In this document: positions 11,101 to 21,300 of the stretch, piece after piece | How positions within the stretch are numbered: position 1 is the stretch's first letter | Layout of the letters: every line of letters starts with the position of its first letter | Assembly (NCBI RefSeq): GCF_000972845.2 | Contig: NW_020853564.1 | Span: 248,001-312,000, forward strand | Source: Larimichthys crocea | Lineage: Eukaryota > Chordata > Actinopteri > Sciaenidae | Direction of reading: 5' to 3' | Length of the DNA: 64,000 nucleotides | Made by a program: the position numbers and the translations under genes | Notes under the pieces: model-generated | Told to the model about the DNA's origin: nothing | The model's input: only the letters and a program-made list of their open reading frames with translations | Databases searched by the model: none

Positions 11101-12167
11101 CCTCTGCGTTGAGCGATTCCGTTGCACTTGGTCCCATCTGCCAGCTCGATTGCGTGGGTCTCTGGCCGAAACGTGTCATCGAAGCTCACAAACTTGTTCA
11201 CGTCGTTCACGATGTGGGAGGTTGCTCCTCCATCTACCATGATGCCTTTCTTCTTTATGTTGTCTCCTGGTTTCTCAGTCTTTATATGTTTCGCCATGAA
11301 GAGATGGTCATCATCATCTTCTTGCTCTTTCTCTGCAACTTTTCTGGCGCCATCTTGTTCCCCCTTTTTCTTGCACAGGGATTCTTTATGTGTGTTGCTT
11401 CTACAGTAACTGCACCACACTTTTCGTGTACATTGTCTTGCTTTGTGCCCTTTTATTCCACACCTGTAGCAAGTCACACTTACATCTTCATGTCTTTTGT
11501 TTTCAAAGTGTTTATTCATATTTTGCTTGTTATGCTTTATGTGTGTTTTCATCACATTGTCCGTTGATTCAGCTGTTTTCATCTTTTCAGCTTCTTCATA
11601 AATTCTCAGCCTCCTTTTGAAGTCTGCGAATGTAACTTGGTCTTCATTTTGTGTTACATGGACAGCTAGGGGCTTGAACATGTCCGGTAGCCCGCCAAGT
11701 ACCATGGCTACAATTAGTCCATCACTCATGGTTTCACCTGCATTTCTCAAAGCAGTGATGATATTTTCCGCTCTTATAATATAGTCTGTGACACTTTCGT
11801 TTTCTGCCATTCGTAGCTTGGTCAACGATGTGTATAAACTTATTATTCTTGGCTTGCTTTTACCCGAATAATGTTCTTTCAATATCTTCAGTGCCTCCCT
11901 GCCATTATCGGCAGCGTCATGCCTGATTAGCGATAGGCTTTTATCATCTATCAGTCTTATCAGTTCAACATAGCAGTCAGCGTTCTTCCGTCTGTCTTGA
12001 GCTAACTGCTCTTCATTAGCATTCGTGGGCTCGTGTAAAATAGTCTCTTTCAGGTTTAAACTGTGTAAGTGACCAAGAAGTCTTGTTTCCCACAGGTCAT
12101 ACTTATCCTCTGTTCCATCAAAAAAGAGTTGCGGCGATAGCATCCCTGCTGCTCCTCTGCCCGCCAT
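8124..12167 (-). CDS. Copia Gag-Pol polyprotein (intact, 1,347 aa)
   Basis: The frame is open back to 12263, but the first 32 codons contain no ATG. The first ATG, at 12167, has a strong Kozak context (AAGATGG), so I start there. Residues below are counted from that ATG. Gag comes first, with two CX2CX4HX4C zinc knuckles (about 233-246 CYRCGIKGHKARQC, and 252-265). Protease follows, with VDGGATSH near 311-318 (D-G-G rather than the usual D-S/T-G). Integrase has a WHEIMGH/CEVC zinc-binding region, then VHTDLAGP, RSDNGTEF and HQNGTAERG carrying the DDE triad. Copia-type RT has MDVKTAYLHA, SLYGLKQSGRNW and the catalytic WVDD. RNase H has YSDADWA and STCEAEYIA. No frameshift or stop separates Gag from Pol. 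The element could be autonomous if the DGG protease is active. Confidence 0.96.
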   Translation of the reverse strand: MAGRGAAGMLSPQLFFDGTEDKYDLWETRLLGHLHSLNLKETILHEPTNANEEQLAQDRRKNADCYVELIRLIDDKSLSLIRHDAADNGREALKILKEHYSGKSKPRIISLYTSLTKLRMAENESVTDYIIRAENIITALRNAGETMSDGLIVAMVLGGLPDMFKPLAVHVTQNEDQVTFADFKRRLRIYEEAEKMKTAESTDNVMKTHIKHNKQNMNKHFENKRHEDVSVTCYRCGIKGHKARQCTRKVWCSYCRSNTHKESLCKKKGEQDGARKVAEKEQEDDDDHLFMAKHIKTEKPGDNIKKKGIMVDGGATSHIVNDVNKFVSFDDTFRPETHAIELADGTKCNGIAQRRGTAVIHLLDSTGRQHRAQLRQALYMPSYPQDIFSVARAANGGAIITFKKQNSHMITKDGSRFDIHESGNLYYLPTVEQSVDKCKVSHDIQTWHEIMGHCNYEDVQKLQGVVKGMVIKGSVVRPTQICEVCTKGKFTQSRNREPDRKATKPLQLVHTDLAGPMRTPSIEGHRYAQSFTDDYSGTMFVYFLKAKSDAVHATERFLADIAPYGEVKCVRSDNGTEFTTKDFQELLTKNKIRHEKSAPYSPHQNGTAERGWRTLYDMGRCLLIESELPDKLWNYAVQTAAYVRNRCYSRRTRKTPYEMFTGVKPDVSKLQKFGSTCFAYKQEKGKLDSRCQQGVFIGYDKNSPAYLVYYSDTEKVQKHRLVKFTTKIANEKETQTSETHIEYHDDGVQPKSHDDGQMVDGNKENENASTHDNDVSETAPKQTEVPQQEDAERARRNPKRERKKPTYLQDFETEEKVDNLQTCIDFCYRAVCDIPQTYQDAIASTNSRQWISAMNEEMQSLKENETFSLAHLPPGKRAVGGKWVYALKSDTDGSEKYKARYVAKGYSQKQGTDYEETFSPTADMTSVRVIMQKAAQENLVLHQMDVKTAYLHAPIDFELYINQPEGYETWSDTGEKLVYKLHKSLYGLKQSGRNWNAMLHACLIRNDFTQNPADHCVYTKEKHDEKVILIVWVDDLIVAASNESVLTNVKTMLTEKFKMKDLGRLRHFLGIDFEQKEGQVVMSQKRYVNKILKRFEMEDCRTRETPCEPKLDYSENAEKMTNSRKYREAVGSLIYLSTCTRPDISFVVSKLSQHFDDPTEEHWSTVKHVFRYLKGTAEQSLCFKRNDTSKLGLKVYSDADWASERADRRSISGYCVSLSEGSSLISWKSRKQPTVALSTCEAEYIALASAIQECIYLKQLLKGMDKYQYTQTKVYEDNQGTIALAKNPVNRQRCKHIDIKYHFIREVVNSGKILLEYCPTEQMLADVMTKPATKLKLKRFVKDMFGT

Positions 12168-12346
12168 CTTTGCACGTGTTGTGGCAGTATTTTCTTCTGC
12201 TAGCCTGTTAGCACTGCTACTGACCGTTTTGGCGGTCGCGTAATGCGTCGCGACACTCCTCACTTTGCCCGCTACTTATCTTCAAGTTGGCTCTCATTCT
12301 TTGCCTCTTCTCGGCGTCAGTAGCCGTTAGCGGTGTCCGAAGCTGC

Positions 12347-12360
12347 CTGGGCCCATAACC
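12347..12360 (-). promoter_or_regulatory. Primer-binding site: internal initiator tRNA-Met
   Basis: Directly inside the 5' LTR, the minus strand reads GGTTATGGGCCCAG. It is complementary to the anticodon stem-loop of vertebrate initiator tRNA-Met (CTGGGCCCATAACC), not to a tRNA 3' CCA end. Drosophila copia is known to prime with a 5' half of this tRNA, so the match fits a half-tRNA primer. The tRNA sequence is recalled, not looked up. Confidence 0.85.
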
Positions 12361-12572
12361 TGTTAAGTATTTTCATTTAGACTCCACTTCAGTACAGCTT
12401 CCATCTTGCCTTTTATTTTCACATGACTCGACCACTGTGTCATACAAGCGTCAACTTTTTCCCGGGGAAACTAAACACAACACATCCGGGATAGGATAAC
12501 AGACATCCTTCAAAATAAAAGTACCGTGCATAACACAATGAGTAAAGGCGCTTTCTTTTATATTGCTTAACA
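12361..12572 (-). repeat. 5' LTR of the copia element
   Basis: 212 bp, TGTTAAG...CTTAACA, followed on the plus strand by the CTCAT target duplication at 12573-12577. Confidence 0.97.
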
Positions 12573-12577
12573 CTCAT

Positions 12578-12790
12578 GCTTTTTTTCTTCCTGGTCAGTG
12601 CTCATTTCGAAACAAGCAGCTGTTGTAACTACATGATTTTGTCCAGACGGTTTGGTTCGCTTTCAAAAATGCAGTGTGACAGTGAACCAAATGGAGGTGT
12701 GAAATGTTTTGGCATTTCCCGCCCAATCGGACTCCCCCGGACTATCTTTGTGTGAAAGTGCCCTCAGACTGCAGGGCTCGTGGGTGATGT
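12578..12790 (+). mobile_element. Right arm of the interrupted DNA transposon
   Basis: Reverse-complement similarity to the left arm: GTGTGAAAGT, CGGACTATC and GCCCAATCGG here answer ACTTTCACAC, GATAGTCCG and CGATTGGGC there. The terminal motif lies near 12750-12765. Confidence 0.55.
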
Positions 12791-13696
12791 TTTTGTGTTG
12801 GACAGCTAGTACTGAACTGTTGAGAGTTGATTATTCTACGAAGTTGATGTCCTCCTAGTTACATTTCGCCAGTCTACCATGCAGGGAAGGGGCAGACACC
12901 ATACTGCACATATGGTGGTGGCATGAGCTTGGGGGCCGGCGTAGGCTGACGAATGAGCATACTTCTGAGAATAATTGATGTCAGCCAGTTTGGAGATTAG
13001 ATAATAAAAAGTAAAAGAGATTTACGTGAAGTGTCAAATTATTTCATTTTACCCATAGTATAGCCAGACCTAGTCGCTGAACAGAACCAAATAAATCCTT
13101 TTCGATTTAAATTTTTCTTTTTGCATTAAATATACAAACTGTTATTCAGGAAATAAAAATGATATAAATTTTAGTCTTTGTCAGTCAGTTTCATTTATGA
13201 GGCCACAAAGCCCAGGATGAGAGTTTTCTTCAAAGAAGAGAGGTAAGCAGCGACTCTCTCACGTTCAATCATCAGCTGTATCTGTCAAAATAAAGCTTGA
13301 AAAAGCAAAACAAATAAAAGGGGAAAAAAAAGAAAAGTATGCTCCAGCGCATCCTACTATCAGCATGGCAACACAACTGACAATCTTAGGGCACAATCAC
13401 ACACCATACACTGTAGTGTAGAGAATTCAGCCTGCTTTTCTCAAAAATAAAATATATATAGATAATAAAAAAAAATAAATCATATTTTACCACAATTAAC
13501 GTAAAATGTATACGTGCCTCTTGCTTCATAATAGCTTTGAAAATGTGTTTGTTCCCTCCATGCTGGGACTTGATTGATGATGATTGCTGGCATAAACAGA
13601 TTATCCCAGTTTGAGTGCTTCCTGGTGCCAGTCGTGACAGAAATCTAATGATGAATGAGTATGTATCAGTTGCTCGCTGCAGGTCTGCATGTGTAT
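12791..13696. other. Unassigned AT-rich sequence
   Basis: No coding signal or named repeat. Ends at the TGTAT duplication flanking the next solo LTR. Confidence 0.5.
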
Positions 13697-14264
13697 TGTC
13701 ACACCACGGTGAGGTTTTGTCTTGTCCTGGGTTTTTGTCTTTTATTTTGAAAATTTACTACTTCCTGTTTTATTTTACTCTCTCCTCTTGTTTTAGGTCA
13801 CTTGCCCTTCTTCATGTGTCACTGGTCCGGGTGTCTTCCCTGATTCCTGATTGTGTCCACCTGTGATTTTTTAGTTTGTTTAAGTTTTGTTTAAGTTTCA
13901 TAGACTCTAGCTAAACCTCCGGTTTTAGGAATGTGTTACTTTGAAGACCAGAGTTTAGTTTTTCCTCCCTTGGGAGTGCTGAGTTTATAGTTCATCACCT
14001 TTTTGTTTTCCTCCTAGTGGAGAGAGTTTTCTGTTGGTTTAGTTTTCTCTTTGATTTATGATTTATTTATATATTTTTTCCCTCCTTTTTCGGCGTGTTT
14101 TTTTGTTCATTAATAGTCTTATATTCCGTTGTTTTTTCCTTAGAATTCATAGAAAAATTTTCATAGCCTGTTTGTTTGTCACCCAGTCTGAGAGGTTGGA
14201 GCATTTAAATAAAGTCTGTCTGAACTATTATTACTCTGAGTCCTCTTTGAGTCCAGATCTGACA
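13697..14264 (+). mobile_element. Solo LTR, Gypsy-type family A, copy 2
   Basis: TGTCACACCACGG...CTGACA, 568 bp, flanked by TGTAT on both sides (13692-13696 and 14265-14269). AATAAAG near 14209 is the likely polyadenylation signal. No internal genes lie next to it, so it probably arose by LTR-LTR recombination. The LTR superfamily is inferred from the 5-bp duplication and style, not from coding sequence. Confidence 0.9.
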
Positions 14265-14269
14265 TGTAT

Positions 14270-17204
14270 TATGATGATTTAAAAAGTACATGGTGGAACC
14301 AAATAGAGTTAAGCACTTATGCTACACTGGATTAACTTTAGGCCTTATCAAACGGGTTATTTTGAGACTGCAATCATGCTATATTATCTTGAAAGTACTT
14401 TGCATCCACATCAGATCAACAGTGTAGCAATTGTAAACCTTTTAATACAACCTATAATTCCCGATTTTACATTTCCAAAGTGTTTTGGACAAATAAACTA
14501 CAAACAATAAGTAATTTACCTGACTACTTCCCTGGTGATACGCTGCCAGGTTTGTACTGCAACCATCTTCTTGCTAGTTTTGGGGCCTGTTGCTTTTAAT
14601 AGTTTAGGCTTAAACTAGACAAACAGACACTCAGACAGGTCAGGTCAGATGACTGAGTCAACCAATTAAGGTCTAACAGAAAATTGCATTTTTTTTTCTG
14701 CTACAGCATTCCTATCTGCTCTGTAAATAACATGTGCTATGTTCTCCATTGAGGAAAAAAAAAATCAAACCAGACAGGAGAAATTGATATTCATAGAGAT
14801 CGACACCTTTTGATTTTCCAATCAAATCGCTTATTTAAACTATCTTTACATGAAGCAGTACATCGCTGTTCTATCAAAGGCAGACAATCGCACTGCTTTA
14901 TACACAACATGAGAGCCACTTACTTTAACCAAGAGCCACATTATCTCTCCTGTTCTCTCCTCCTCTCCTTATCTAACTCACAAAAATAAACGCACTCACC
15001 TTAGCTTGTTGAACGAGCGACCAAACAAACATTCACTGGGGAAAATTGCTCTGGTAACGTCAGGCTTGATAGCAGCTTATTAGCTGGTAATCTGCAGCAT
15101 ATTAAACTGCATTAAAATACTGACAGCATAAAACAGAGTTTGTTTACTTTCTTCTGTTCCCCTGCAGGGCTCAGCCTGCCAATTTCTGTCAATCAAACAC
15201 CAAAACATTTCACCAGCTGTTGAGACAGAAAGGAGCACTCGTGACAGTTCTTTCCTTCTATTATTAAAGTGTTGTCAACACATTAAGAACAAATGGACAA
15301 TAAATTTTAAAAAACTTTTTTTGACTAAATTTCAGCTGGAGGTTCCACTGTCTGGCCATAAAAAGAGGTACGAAAAGAGACACGTCACACATCACAAAAC
15401 TCCTGGAATGTACCAAACCATGCAGACTGATGTTTTATAGAATCAGTAGAGTATCAAAGGGTGGCATTTTCCTTTCATGTGATTAAACCAGCTCACCATC
15501 TATTACATGAAAAGAACAGGTGGTCATTTTATGCACACACTCTACACTGTGTACAAAGTCTTTCAAATAAGCTGGTCCAAAGTCAGGGAAGCCACTATGC
15601 GGGCCTTTCACAGCACTCATCAGTCAGTGTGTTTCAGTCTCGCTGATCCGTCTGCTCTCTTGGCCCTGCCTGCATGAAAACATGGCATTTCCTTCTTTCG
15701 CTTCCTTTCATGGCACTTCCTCTCCAGCTCCAATGGCATTCAGATATTGCTCTGAAATACACAAGACAGCAACATGATAATATCACAGAGGGAGAAGTTC
15801 AGTTTGGGTGCGTCGGCAGGGAAACTGGCCTGAACATGAAAAGCGCACATAAGAACACCCAGCTATCTTGCTGTTTTGAAAAACAATTATGAGCTGATCA
15901 AATATTAATGGAGAATTATAAATTTGTTATGATATCTATTCCATTTTAATTTGTTTGCATAGGCTTTCTTTCTTCTTCTCTGTTCTGCTTCCAAAGATAT
16001 CGGAAAATATTTTCTTTATTGGTTTTAACAAGACTTCCTTACAAATAATGTAAATTAAACTTAAGCTGTCAGAAAATATGCTGCTATGAAAATAAGCCTG
16101 CAAGTTTGCTCAGGCAAACTCTATTACATACAACATGTATTCCATGCAACCTTTGCAACAAGGCACTTTCTTTACACCGTCACCTTACCCATGCTTTAGC
16201 TCTACCACGCTGTTTGTTGTCCTGCTGCTTATTTGCTGCTTTGCTGTTACAGTGTTGCAAACATATAGCATTTCACAAGCTATTTCAGCTGCAGCTATTT
16301 TGGGGAGGCTTTGTGGAGGAATAAACTGAAAAGATCTCCACTTCTCTTTACTAAGCCAATATTTGTTGCTTTAGGTTAACACGAGTAATTCTGTCTTTGT
16401 GTTCTTGACGGTGTGGCTGATGATACTGCTGGCTATTTTACTGCAGAGTTCTATGACCAATCTGTCTGGGCAATGTCATTCTGTTGGCTCACTGCTGCAA
16501 TTACTGCTCTTAGGCTGCTGTAATCTCTCTCTGTGGAGTAATTTAATTGCTTGTTGTGCTTGCCGCAGCTGAGCTAATTCTTCTTTTGGTTGTTTGACTC
16601 ATGCTTTGTGATGCTTTCATGCCAGAAATTTACAAAGCATTGAAATATTAATTGTCATGTTTGACAGTTGATATTTCAGTGTCATGGGCTGAACTGTTTT
16701 TGTGGAATATTTTCTTGCTGTTATGGTCATCTTGGCTCAGATGTCAAACAGCTATTGTAGCTCCTAAGCTATTGTATATGAGCTTGACAACAGGACAGCC
16801 CATTCACATAATTATTTCCCAGTGAGACTGACTTTGTGAAACTCATCATGGCTTCTGTCACACAGAAGATAGGTGATCATACTGTTTCTACAATTCACAT
16901 TCAGCTGAGGTGTACAGAAACTGCAAAACATTGTGCACAAATTCAGACATATAGGACAAAAACGGTAGCAAAATAAATTGCTTGTATCGAACAGCTCCTC
17001 TCCTTTTTTGACGTTACAGCTAAGTATGATATATTTCCACTCAAATAATTGGTTAATAAAACAGCTTGTTTTCCTTTTTTTGCTCAATGCTACTGATACA
17101 CACAGCCATACAGTACTTACTGCCAGGCCACAGTATTGAAGGTCATCTGCTGCTCAGCAATACTATGTGAACAGGTTATTTCAGCCCAGCATGCTGCTGC
17201 AACA
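14270..17204. other. Unassigned intergenic or intronic sequence
   Basis: About 2.9 kb with no recognised domain, RNA or repeat. Open frames at 15461, 15674, 16106 and 16812 are short and cysteine- or leucine-rich by composition only. Confidence 0.5.
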
Positions 17205-17420
17205 GCCTACACTCTTCTAAGAAGGCTTCTCTCAAGATTTGGGAACCTGAACCTGCAGTGACCTTTGAGAATACAAGAATATTTGGATGTCAGGCACTGA
17301 AACTGGTTGATGATATGTGCCTGCAAGCAGAGTTTAAGTTTATCCCAAAGGTGTTCAGGGCTCCGTGCAGGCCAGTCAAGTTCATCCACATGACACTTGT
17401 CAAAACATTATTTTATGGAC
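17205..17420 (-). pseudogene. Tc1-like transposase C-terminal remnant
   Basis: The minus strand reads MDELDWPARSPEHLWDKLKL. Tc1 transposases normally have a longer W-P-SPDLNPIEHLWD-type stretch at the end of the catalytic core, so residues between SP and EHLWD are deleted. LERSLLRRV at the end matches the usual C-terminal PxRxxxV-like tail. N-terminal and first catalytic regions are absent and no inverted repeats are visible, so this is a dead fragment. Confidence 0.7.
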
Positions 17421-17882
17421 TTGACTTTGTGCACAAGAACATTGTTGTATTATGGTATCAAGAATAGCTGTTCTGTATCATATGCTTTAACTGTAGACGT
17501 TTTCTTGATTAAGTGGTTTACTGCTGCATTTTTCCCAGTAAGCTCTTCTCTGTTTCTGCTGCTCCATCGTGTACATTTCCATTTGTTATCCAGTCTTTCC
17601 ATCTTTGGTTTTCTGTGTCAGTCAGTGATGTTTCACTGGGGCAAACACACATACTGACATGTCAAAAACACACTGTCCTCGCTACTAAAGAGGTTCAGGA
17701 ACAAATACAATCCACCCTGAGCTTATCTGAAACCTATTATCAGCAGACTCCAAATTCAGTTAAAAATGGGACATTATGCTCCGATTTCATTCATTCAGTG
17801 GCAGTATTCATATACAAGCTCATTATGCAGAATTATTAGAGTCCAACAAACTGCAATGGTAACAGGTTACTGTCTGTTATTT
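17421..17882. other. Unassigned sequence
   Basis: Nothing recognisable between the Tc1 remnant and the MITE. Confidence 0.45.
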
Positions 17883-17885
17883 TAA

Positions 17886-18332
17886 GGCCCTGTTTACACG
17901 TACACGGGTATTTTTAAAAACTGAGACATTTCCCTTCGTTTGTACCTATCTTTTAAACGCAAACGGTGAATTTGCCTCTGAAAACGAATCTTTCTAAAAA
18001 CTCCGGCGAGAGTGGAGATTCTGGAAAACTCCGGTTTTGCGTTTGCGTGTAAATTGAGATAAACAGAGTTTTAGGCAGCGGATGCGCCAAAAGTGCGACC
18101 AATGTTTACTTGTTGCTATGACGATGCTCATGGAAGCATAATTCTGATTGGCTTGCAGAGGATCTTCCTACACTGCCACCCACAGGCTTGGCGTAGTTAT
18201 GACGGCGCTCGATGGCGTATTTATGCGGGTTGACTTTTTTGAAAACGATGCTATGTGCACGATGTTATTTTGGAAAACAGAGGGAGGGAAATATTCGTTT
18301 CTCAACATACCCGGCTACGTGTAAACGTAGCC
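17886..18332. mobile_element. Harbinger-like MITE
   Basis: 447 bp with inverted ends GGCCCTGTTTACACGTACAC and, at the far side, the complement of GGCTACGTTTACACGTAGCC. It is flanked by TAA on both sides (17883-17885 and 18333-18335). A 3-bp TAA/TTA duplication suits PIF/Harbinger. It has no coding capacity. Confidence 0.8.
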
Positions 18333-18593
18333 TAAGTATTATGACATTAGTTATACAGTTATCTGCTTTCTTAAATTATATTCAAATTTATGTAGAATTG
18401 TTTGTATTTAAATATGTTGCTGTTTGATCAGAATTCAGGAAACATCTAGAAAATAACTGATTCTCTGCTAAATCTTGGCAGTAAAATTATAGTTTTTGAC
18501 CTTTATTTACTGTCTCACTATCACAGATTTACACAGATTTGTGAACAATATTTAAGAGAAATCATTATTTTGTGTGTATATAGAAAATTTAGA

Positions 18594-18664
18594 TCTTTGA
18601 GTTCATCTCATGAAAAATGGGAGCAAAAACAAAAGTGTTGCGTTTATATTTTTGTTCAGTGTAT
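18594..18664 (+). mobile_element. Terminal fragment of a DNA transposon
   Basis: The phrase AAAAGTGTTGCGTTTATATT and the following TTTGTTCAGTGTA resemble a terminal inverted repeat common in fish genomes. No partner end was found nearby. Family left open. Confidence 0.4.
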
Positions 18665-18669
18665 ATACA

Positions 18670-19205
18670 ATTATTGTTTTAAAATCATAAAGACCAATCT
18701 GTAATTGCAATGTGTTTTTTACCTGTCATTGTGCTTTAAGAACATCTCTCTCTTTTTGTTTTCAAGAACAGACCCAGCTAAACCTGCTCTTGAAGAAACA
18801 GTCCCAAGAAACGACCCAGCTGAACCTGTCTTGAAGAACAAGTCCCAAGAAATATACTCAGGAGCCTTCTCTTCAAGAACACGTTGCAGGATATGCACAA
18901 CTGATGACATGACTTACACTGAAGAAATCCAAATGAGGTAATAAATCAAGAGTAAAGTTGTGGGAGTTTGGAGAGTTTAGAAAAATTCCTTTGCTGGTAG
19001 CTGTAACTTAATGTTTGGATGCAGTATACATTTTTGGATTGAATAATGTATTGTACAAGATTATCTGTATAAAAACAAGAAACAGTTTAAAATGGAATAC
19101 ATTCATCGCTGAAACAGCTTCTGAATTCCACCTATCGAACCTCACCCTTCTGGGTACTGGACACAACCAACTGAAGCTGCACTTAACTGCAATACTGGAT
19201 ATCAG
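18670..19205 (+). repeat. Local duplication in the lectin locus, unit 1
   Basis: Its start (ATTGTTTTAAAAT...TTTTTGTTTTCAAG) and end (AAACAGTTTAAAATGGAATA...GCAATACTGGAT) recur at 19393-19503 and 19650-19752. The middle, with a coil-encoding exon, is present only in this unit. Confidence 0.75.
18769..18939 (+). pseudogene. Decayed coiled-coil neck exon of a C-type lectin
   Basis: A polypyrimidine tract ending TTTTCAAG precedes CAGCTAAACCTGCTCTTGAAG, which encodes the same leucine heptad as the main array downstream (QLNLLLKK). After about 1.3 units a one-base loss in CTGTCTTGA breaks the frame with a stop. A possible donor GTAATA lies near 18940. It looks like an extra, inactivated neck exon. 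Confidence 0.6.
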
Positions 19206-19392
19206 CATATGGTAGATGTTGACTGCATAAAAAGATATGCCTTTGGTACTTATTAACTAATATTTGGAATGTTACTATATAGGCTACTTATAGAGGGTTC
19301 CATCAGTTCTGCAGGGGAAGATATGTCACAGGTAGCTTGCTACAGTGGCTGCAGACTAGCAGATTACAACTATTTGATAATGATGAAAATAT

Positions 19393-19752
19393 ATGTACAA
19401 TTATTGCCTTGAAATGTAAAAGTCAGTCTGCAATTGTAATGTGTTTTTTTTCCCTGTCTTGTGCTTATAAGAAAATCTCTGATGTCTTCTTTTGTTTTGC
19501 AGTTTACCTCACTCAGTAAAATGTATGATGGGATTTTTTGAATGAGTTGCTTTTTGTGTGGTGTGACCCAGTGCCCTCTTCAGTCAATAATAAACAGCAT
19601 TTCTAATTGCAAAAATTACAACATATGCCAGAGGAGACAGCATGGAATGAGAAACAGTTTAAAATGGAATACTTCAGCTGAAACTCCTATCAGAACCTCA
19701 CCCTTGGTAGTGAAACAACCAACTGAAGCTGCACTTAACTGCAATACTGGAT
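19393..19752 (+). repeat. Local duplication in the lectin locus, unit 2
   Basis: Related to 18670-19205 at both ends but without the coil exon. A TTTTGTTTTGCAG acceptor-like motif is retained near 19502. Confidence 0.75.
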
Positions 19753-19999
19753 AACTTCACCTTGTTGTCTGCTGAAAATACAAGCTAAACTGCTCGTGCC
19801 CAAAACATCGCCTGAGTGCACACAACTGAACCTGCTCTTGAAGAACATCTCCCAAGAAAATACACAACTGAACCTGCTCTTGAAGAAGACCTCCCAAGAA
19901 AATACAGAGCTGAACCTGCACTTGAATAACATTGCCCAAGAAAATAAAGACTGAACCTCTTCTTGGAGAACATGTCCCAAGAAAATTCACAACTGAACC

Positions 20000-20546
20000 T
20001 ATCAGAGTACGGAACAGGAGACCCAAATGCGTGTGCGAACAAGTTGAGTTTATTGAGTTCAGGGGAAAAGGTAAGGGGAGAAAGTCTCTGAGGTGGTGAA
20101 CGGGCCGGAGGGTTGGGGGGAGACTGTACCGTCTGGGGGTCCGCAGAGAGTGGACTGGAGCAGGTGGTGTGGCAGGAGTGGGTAACCGGGCTGGAGGGTC
20201 GAGGGCTGACTGGCGTCTGGAGGTCTGCAGGGAGTGGACTGGAGTCTCAGAATCCACAGAGCGCCGGCACAGAGACTGGTGGAGATACAGGATCCTGGCA
20301 TCAGGAGCAGCAGGAAACGAGTGGTCAGGTTCAAAGCAGGTTCAGGGTCTGGGGATCAGTCTTCAGCCAACGAACAGGAATAACTCTTTCTTCGAGGACG
20401 AACTGACACTGACTGTGGAGAGACCTGGGTTTAAATGCACAGAGAGAGCAGGGGATAACGAGGGACAGGTGTGGAAAACAGGTGTGCTGAGTGAGTGTAA
20501 TTAGTGGCAATTAACAGCCTGTGGCCTGTCTAGTGAGTCCATGACA
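20000..20546 (-). mobile_element. Solo LTR inserted in the neck array
   Basis: 547 bp, TATCAGAG...CATGACA (first TG altered to TA), flanked by GAACC on both sides (19995-19999 and 20547-20551). TTTATT near the left end is the reversed polyadenylation signal, giving minus orientation. The insertion splits one 42-nt unit. Its internal sequence differs from family A, so it is a separate family. Confidence 0.88.
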
Positions 20547-21300
20547 GAACCTGGTCTTGAACAAAACATTGCCAGAGAGTACACAACTGAACCTACTCTT
20601 GAAGAACATCTCCCAAGAAAAATCACAACTGAACCTGCTTTTGAACAGCACATTGCAAGAAAATACACAACTGTACCCTCTCTTGAAGAATATGATTGAC
20701 GAAAATGCACATCTCAACTTGCTTTTGAACAAAACATCACAAGAAAATACAGAACTGAACCTGCTCTTGAACAAAACATCACAAAAAAATACATAGCTGA
20801 AGCTACTCTTGAAGAACACATTTCAAGAAAATACACAGCTGAACCTACTCGAGGAACATGTCCCAAGAAAATACACAACTGAACCTGCTCTTAAACAAAA
20901 CATCACCAGAAAATATACACAACTGAACCTACTGTTGAAGAATATGTCACAAGAAAGTAAACAAGTGGACCTGCTGTTGAAGAACACGTTGCAAGAAAAT
21001 ATAAAACTGAACCTGCTCTTGAACAAAACATCACAAGAAAATACACAACTGAACCTGCACTTGAAGGACATGTCTCAAGAAAATGCACAACTGAACCTCC
21101 ACTTGAACAAAACATCACAAGAAAATATACAACTGAACCTTCTCTTGAAGAAGACCTCCCAAGAAAATACACAGCTGAACCTGCACTTGTAGGACATGTC
21201 TCAAGAAAATGCACAACTGAACCTGCTCTTGAAGAACACAATGTAAGAAAATACACAGTTGAACCTGCACTTGAACAAAACATCACAAGAAAAATACACT

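Larger units (their letters stand above)
7856..12572 (-). mobile_element. Complete Ty1/copia LTR retrotransposon
   Basis: The 4,717-bp element is complete. It has 212-bp LTRs at each end (TGTTAAG...CTTAACA), a 5-bp target duplication CTCAT, a primer-binding site, a polypurine tract and a single intact Gag-Pol frame. The LTRs differ at one position in 212 (G at 7870, A at 12375). Since LTRs are identical when integrated, the insertion is young. The order protease, integrase, RT, RNase H marks Ty1/copia rather than Gypsy. It lies inside an older DNA transposon. Short LTRs and an initiator-tRNA half-molecule primer recall Drosophila copia. Relation to named fish copia families needs a database comparison. 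Confidence 0.97.

Noticed and set aside
11013..11567. Plus-strand 184-codon ORF
   Set aside because: Antisense shadow of the copia Gag-Pol frame.
12168..12263. N-terminal extension of copia Gag-Pol by 32 residues
   Set aside because: The frame is open but begins with GTG; the first ATG, in strong Kozak context, is at 12167.
12341..12360. Initiator tRNA-Met gene
   Set aside because: Only the 14-nt anticodon-arm match is present, with no acceptor, D or T arms; its place beside the LTR identifies a primer site.
20903..21286. Minus-strand serine/cysteine-rich ORFs over 19.7-22.3 kb
   Set aside because: Translation of the reverse of the 42-nt heptad repeats; regular only because the DNA is repetitive.
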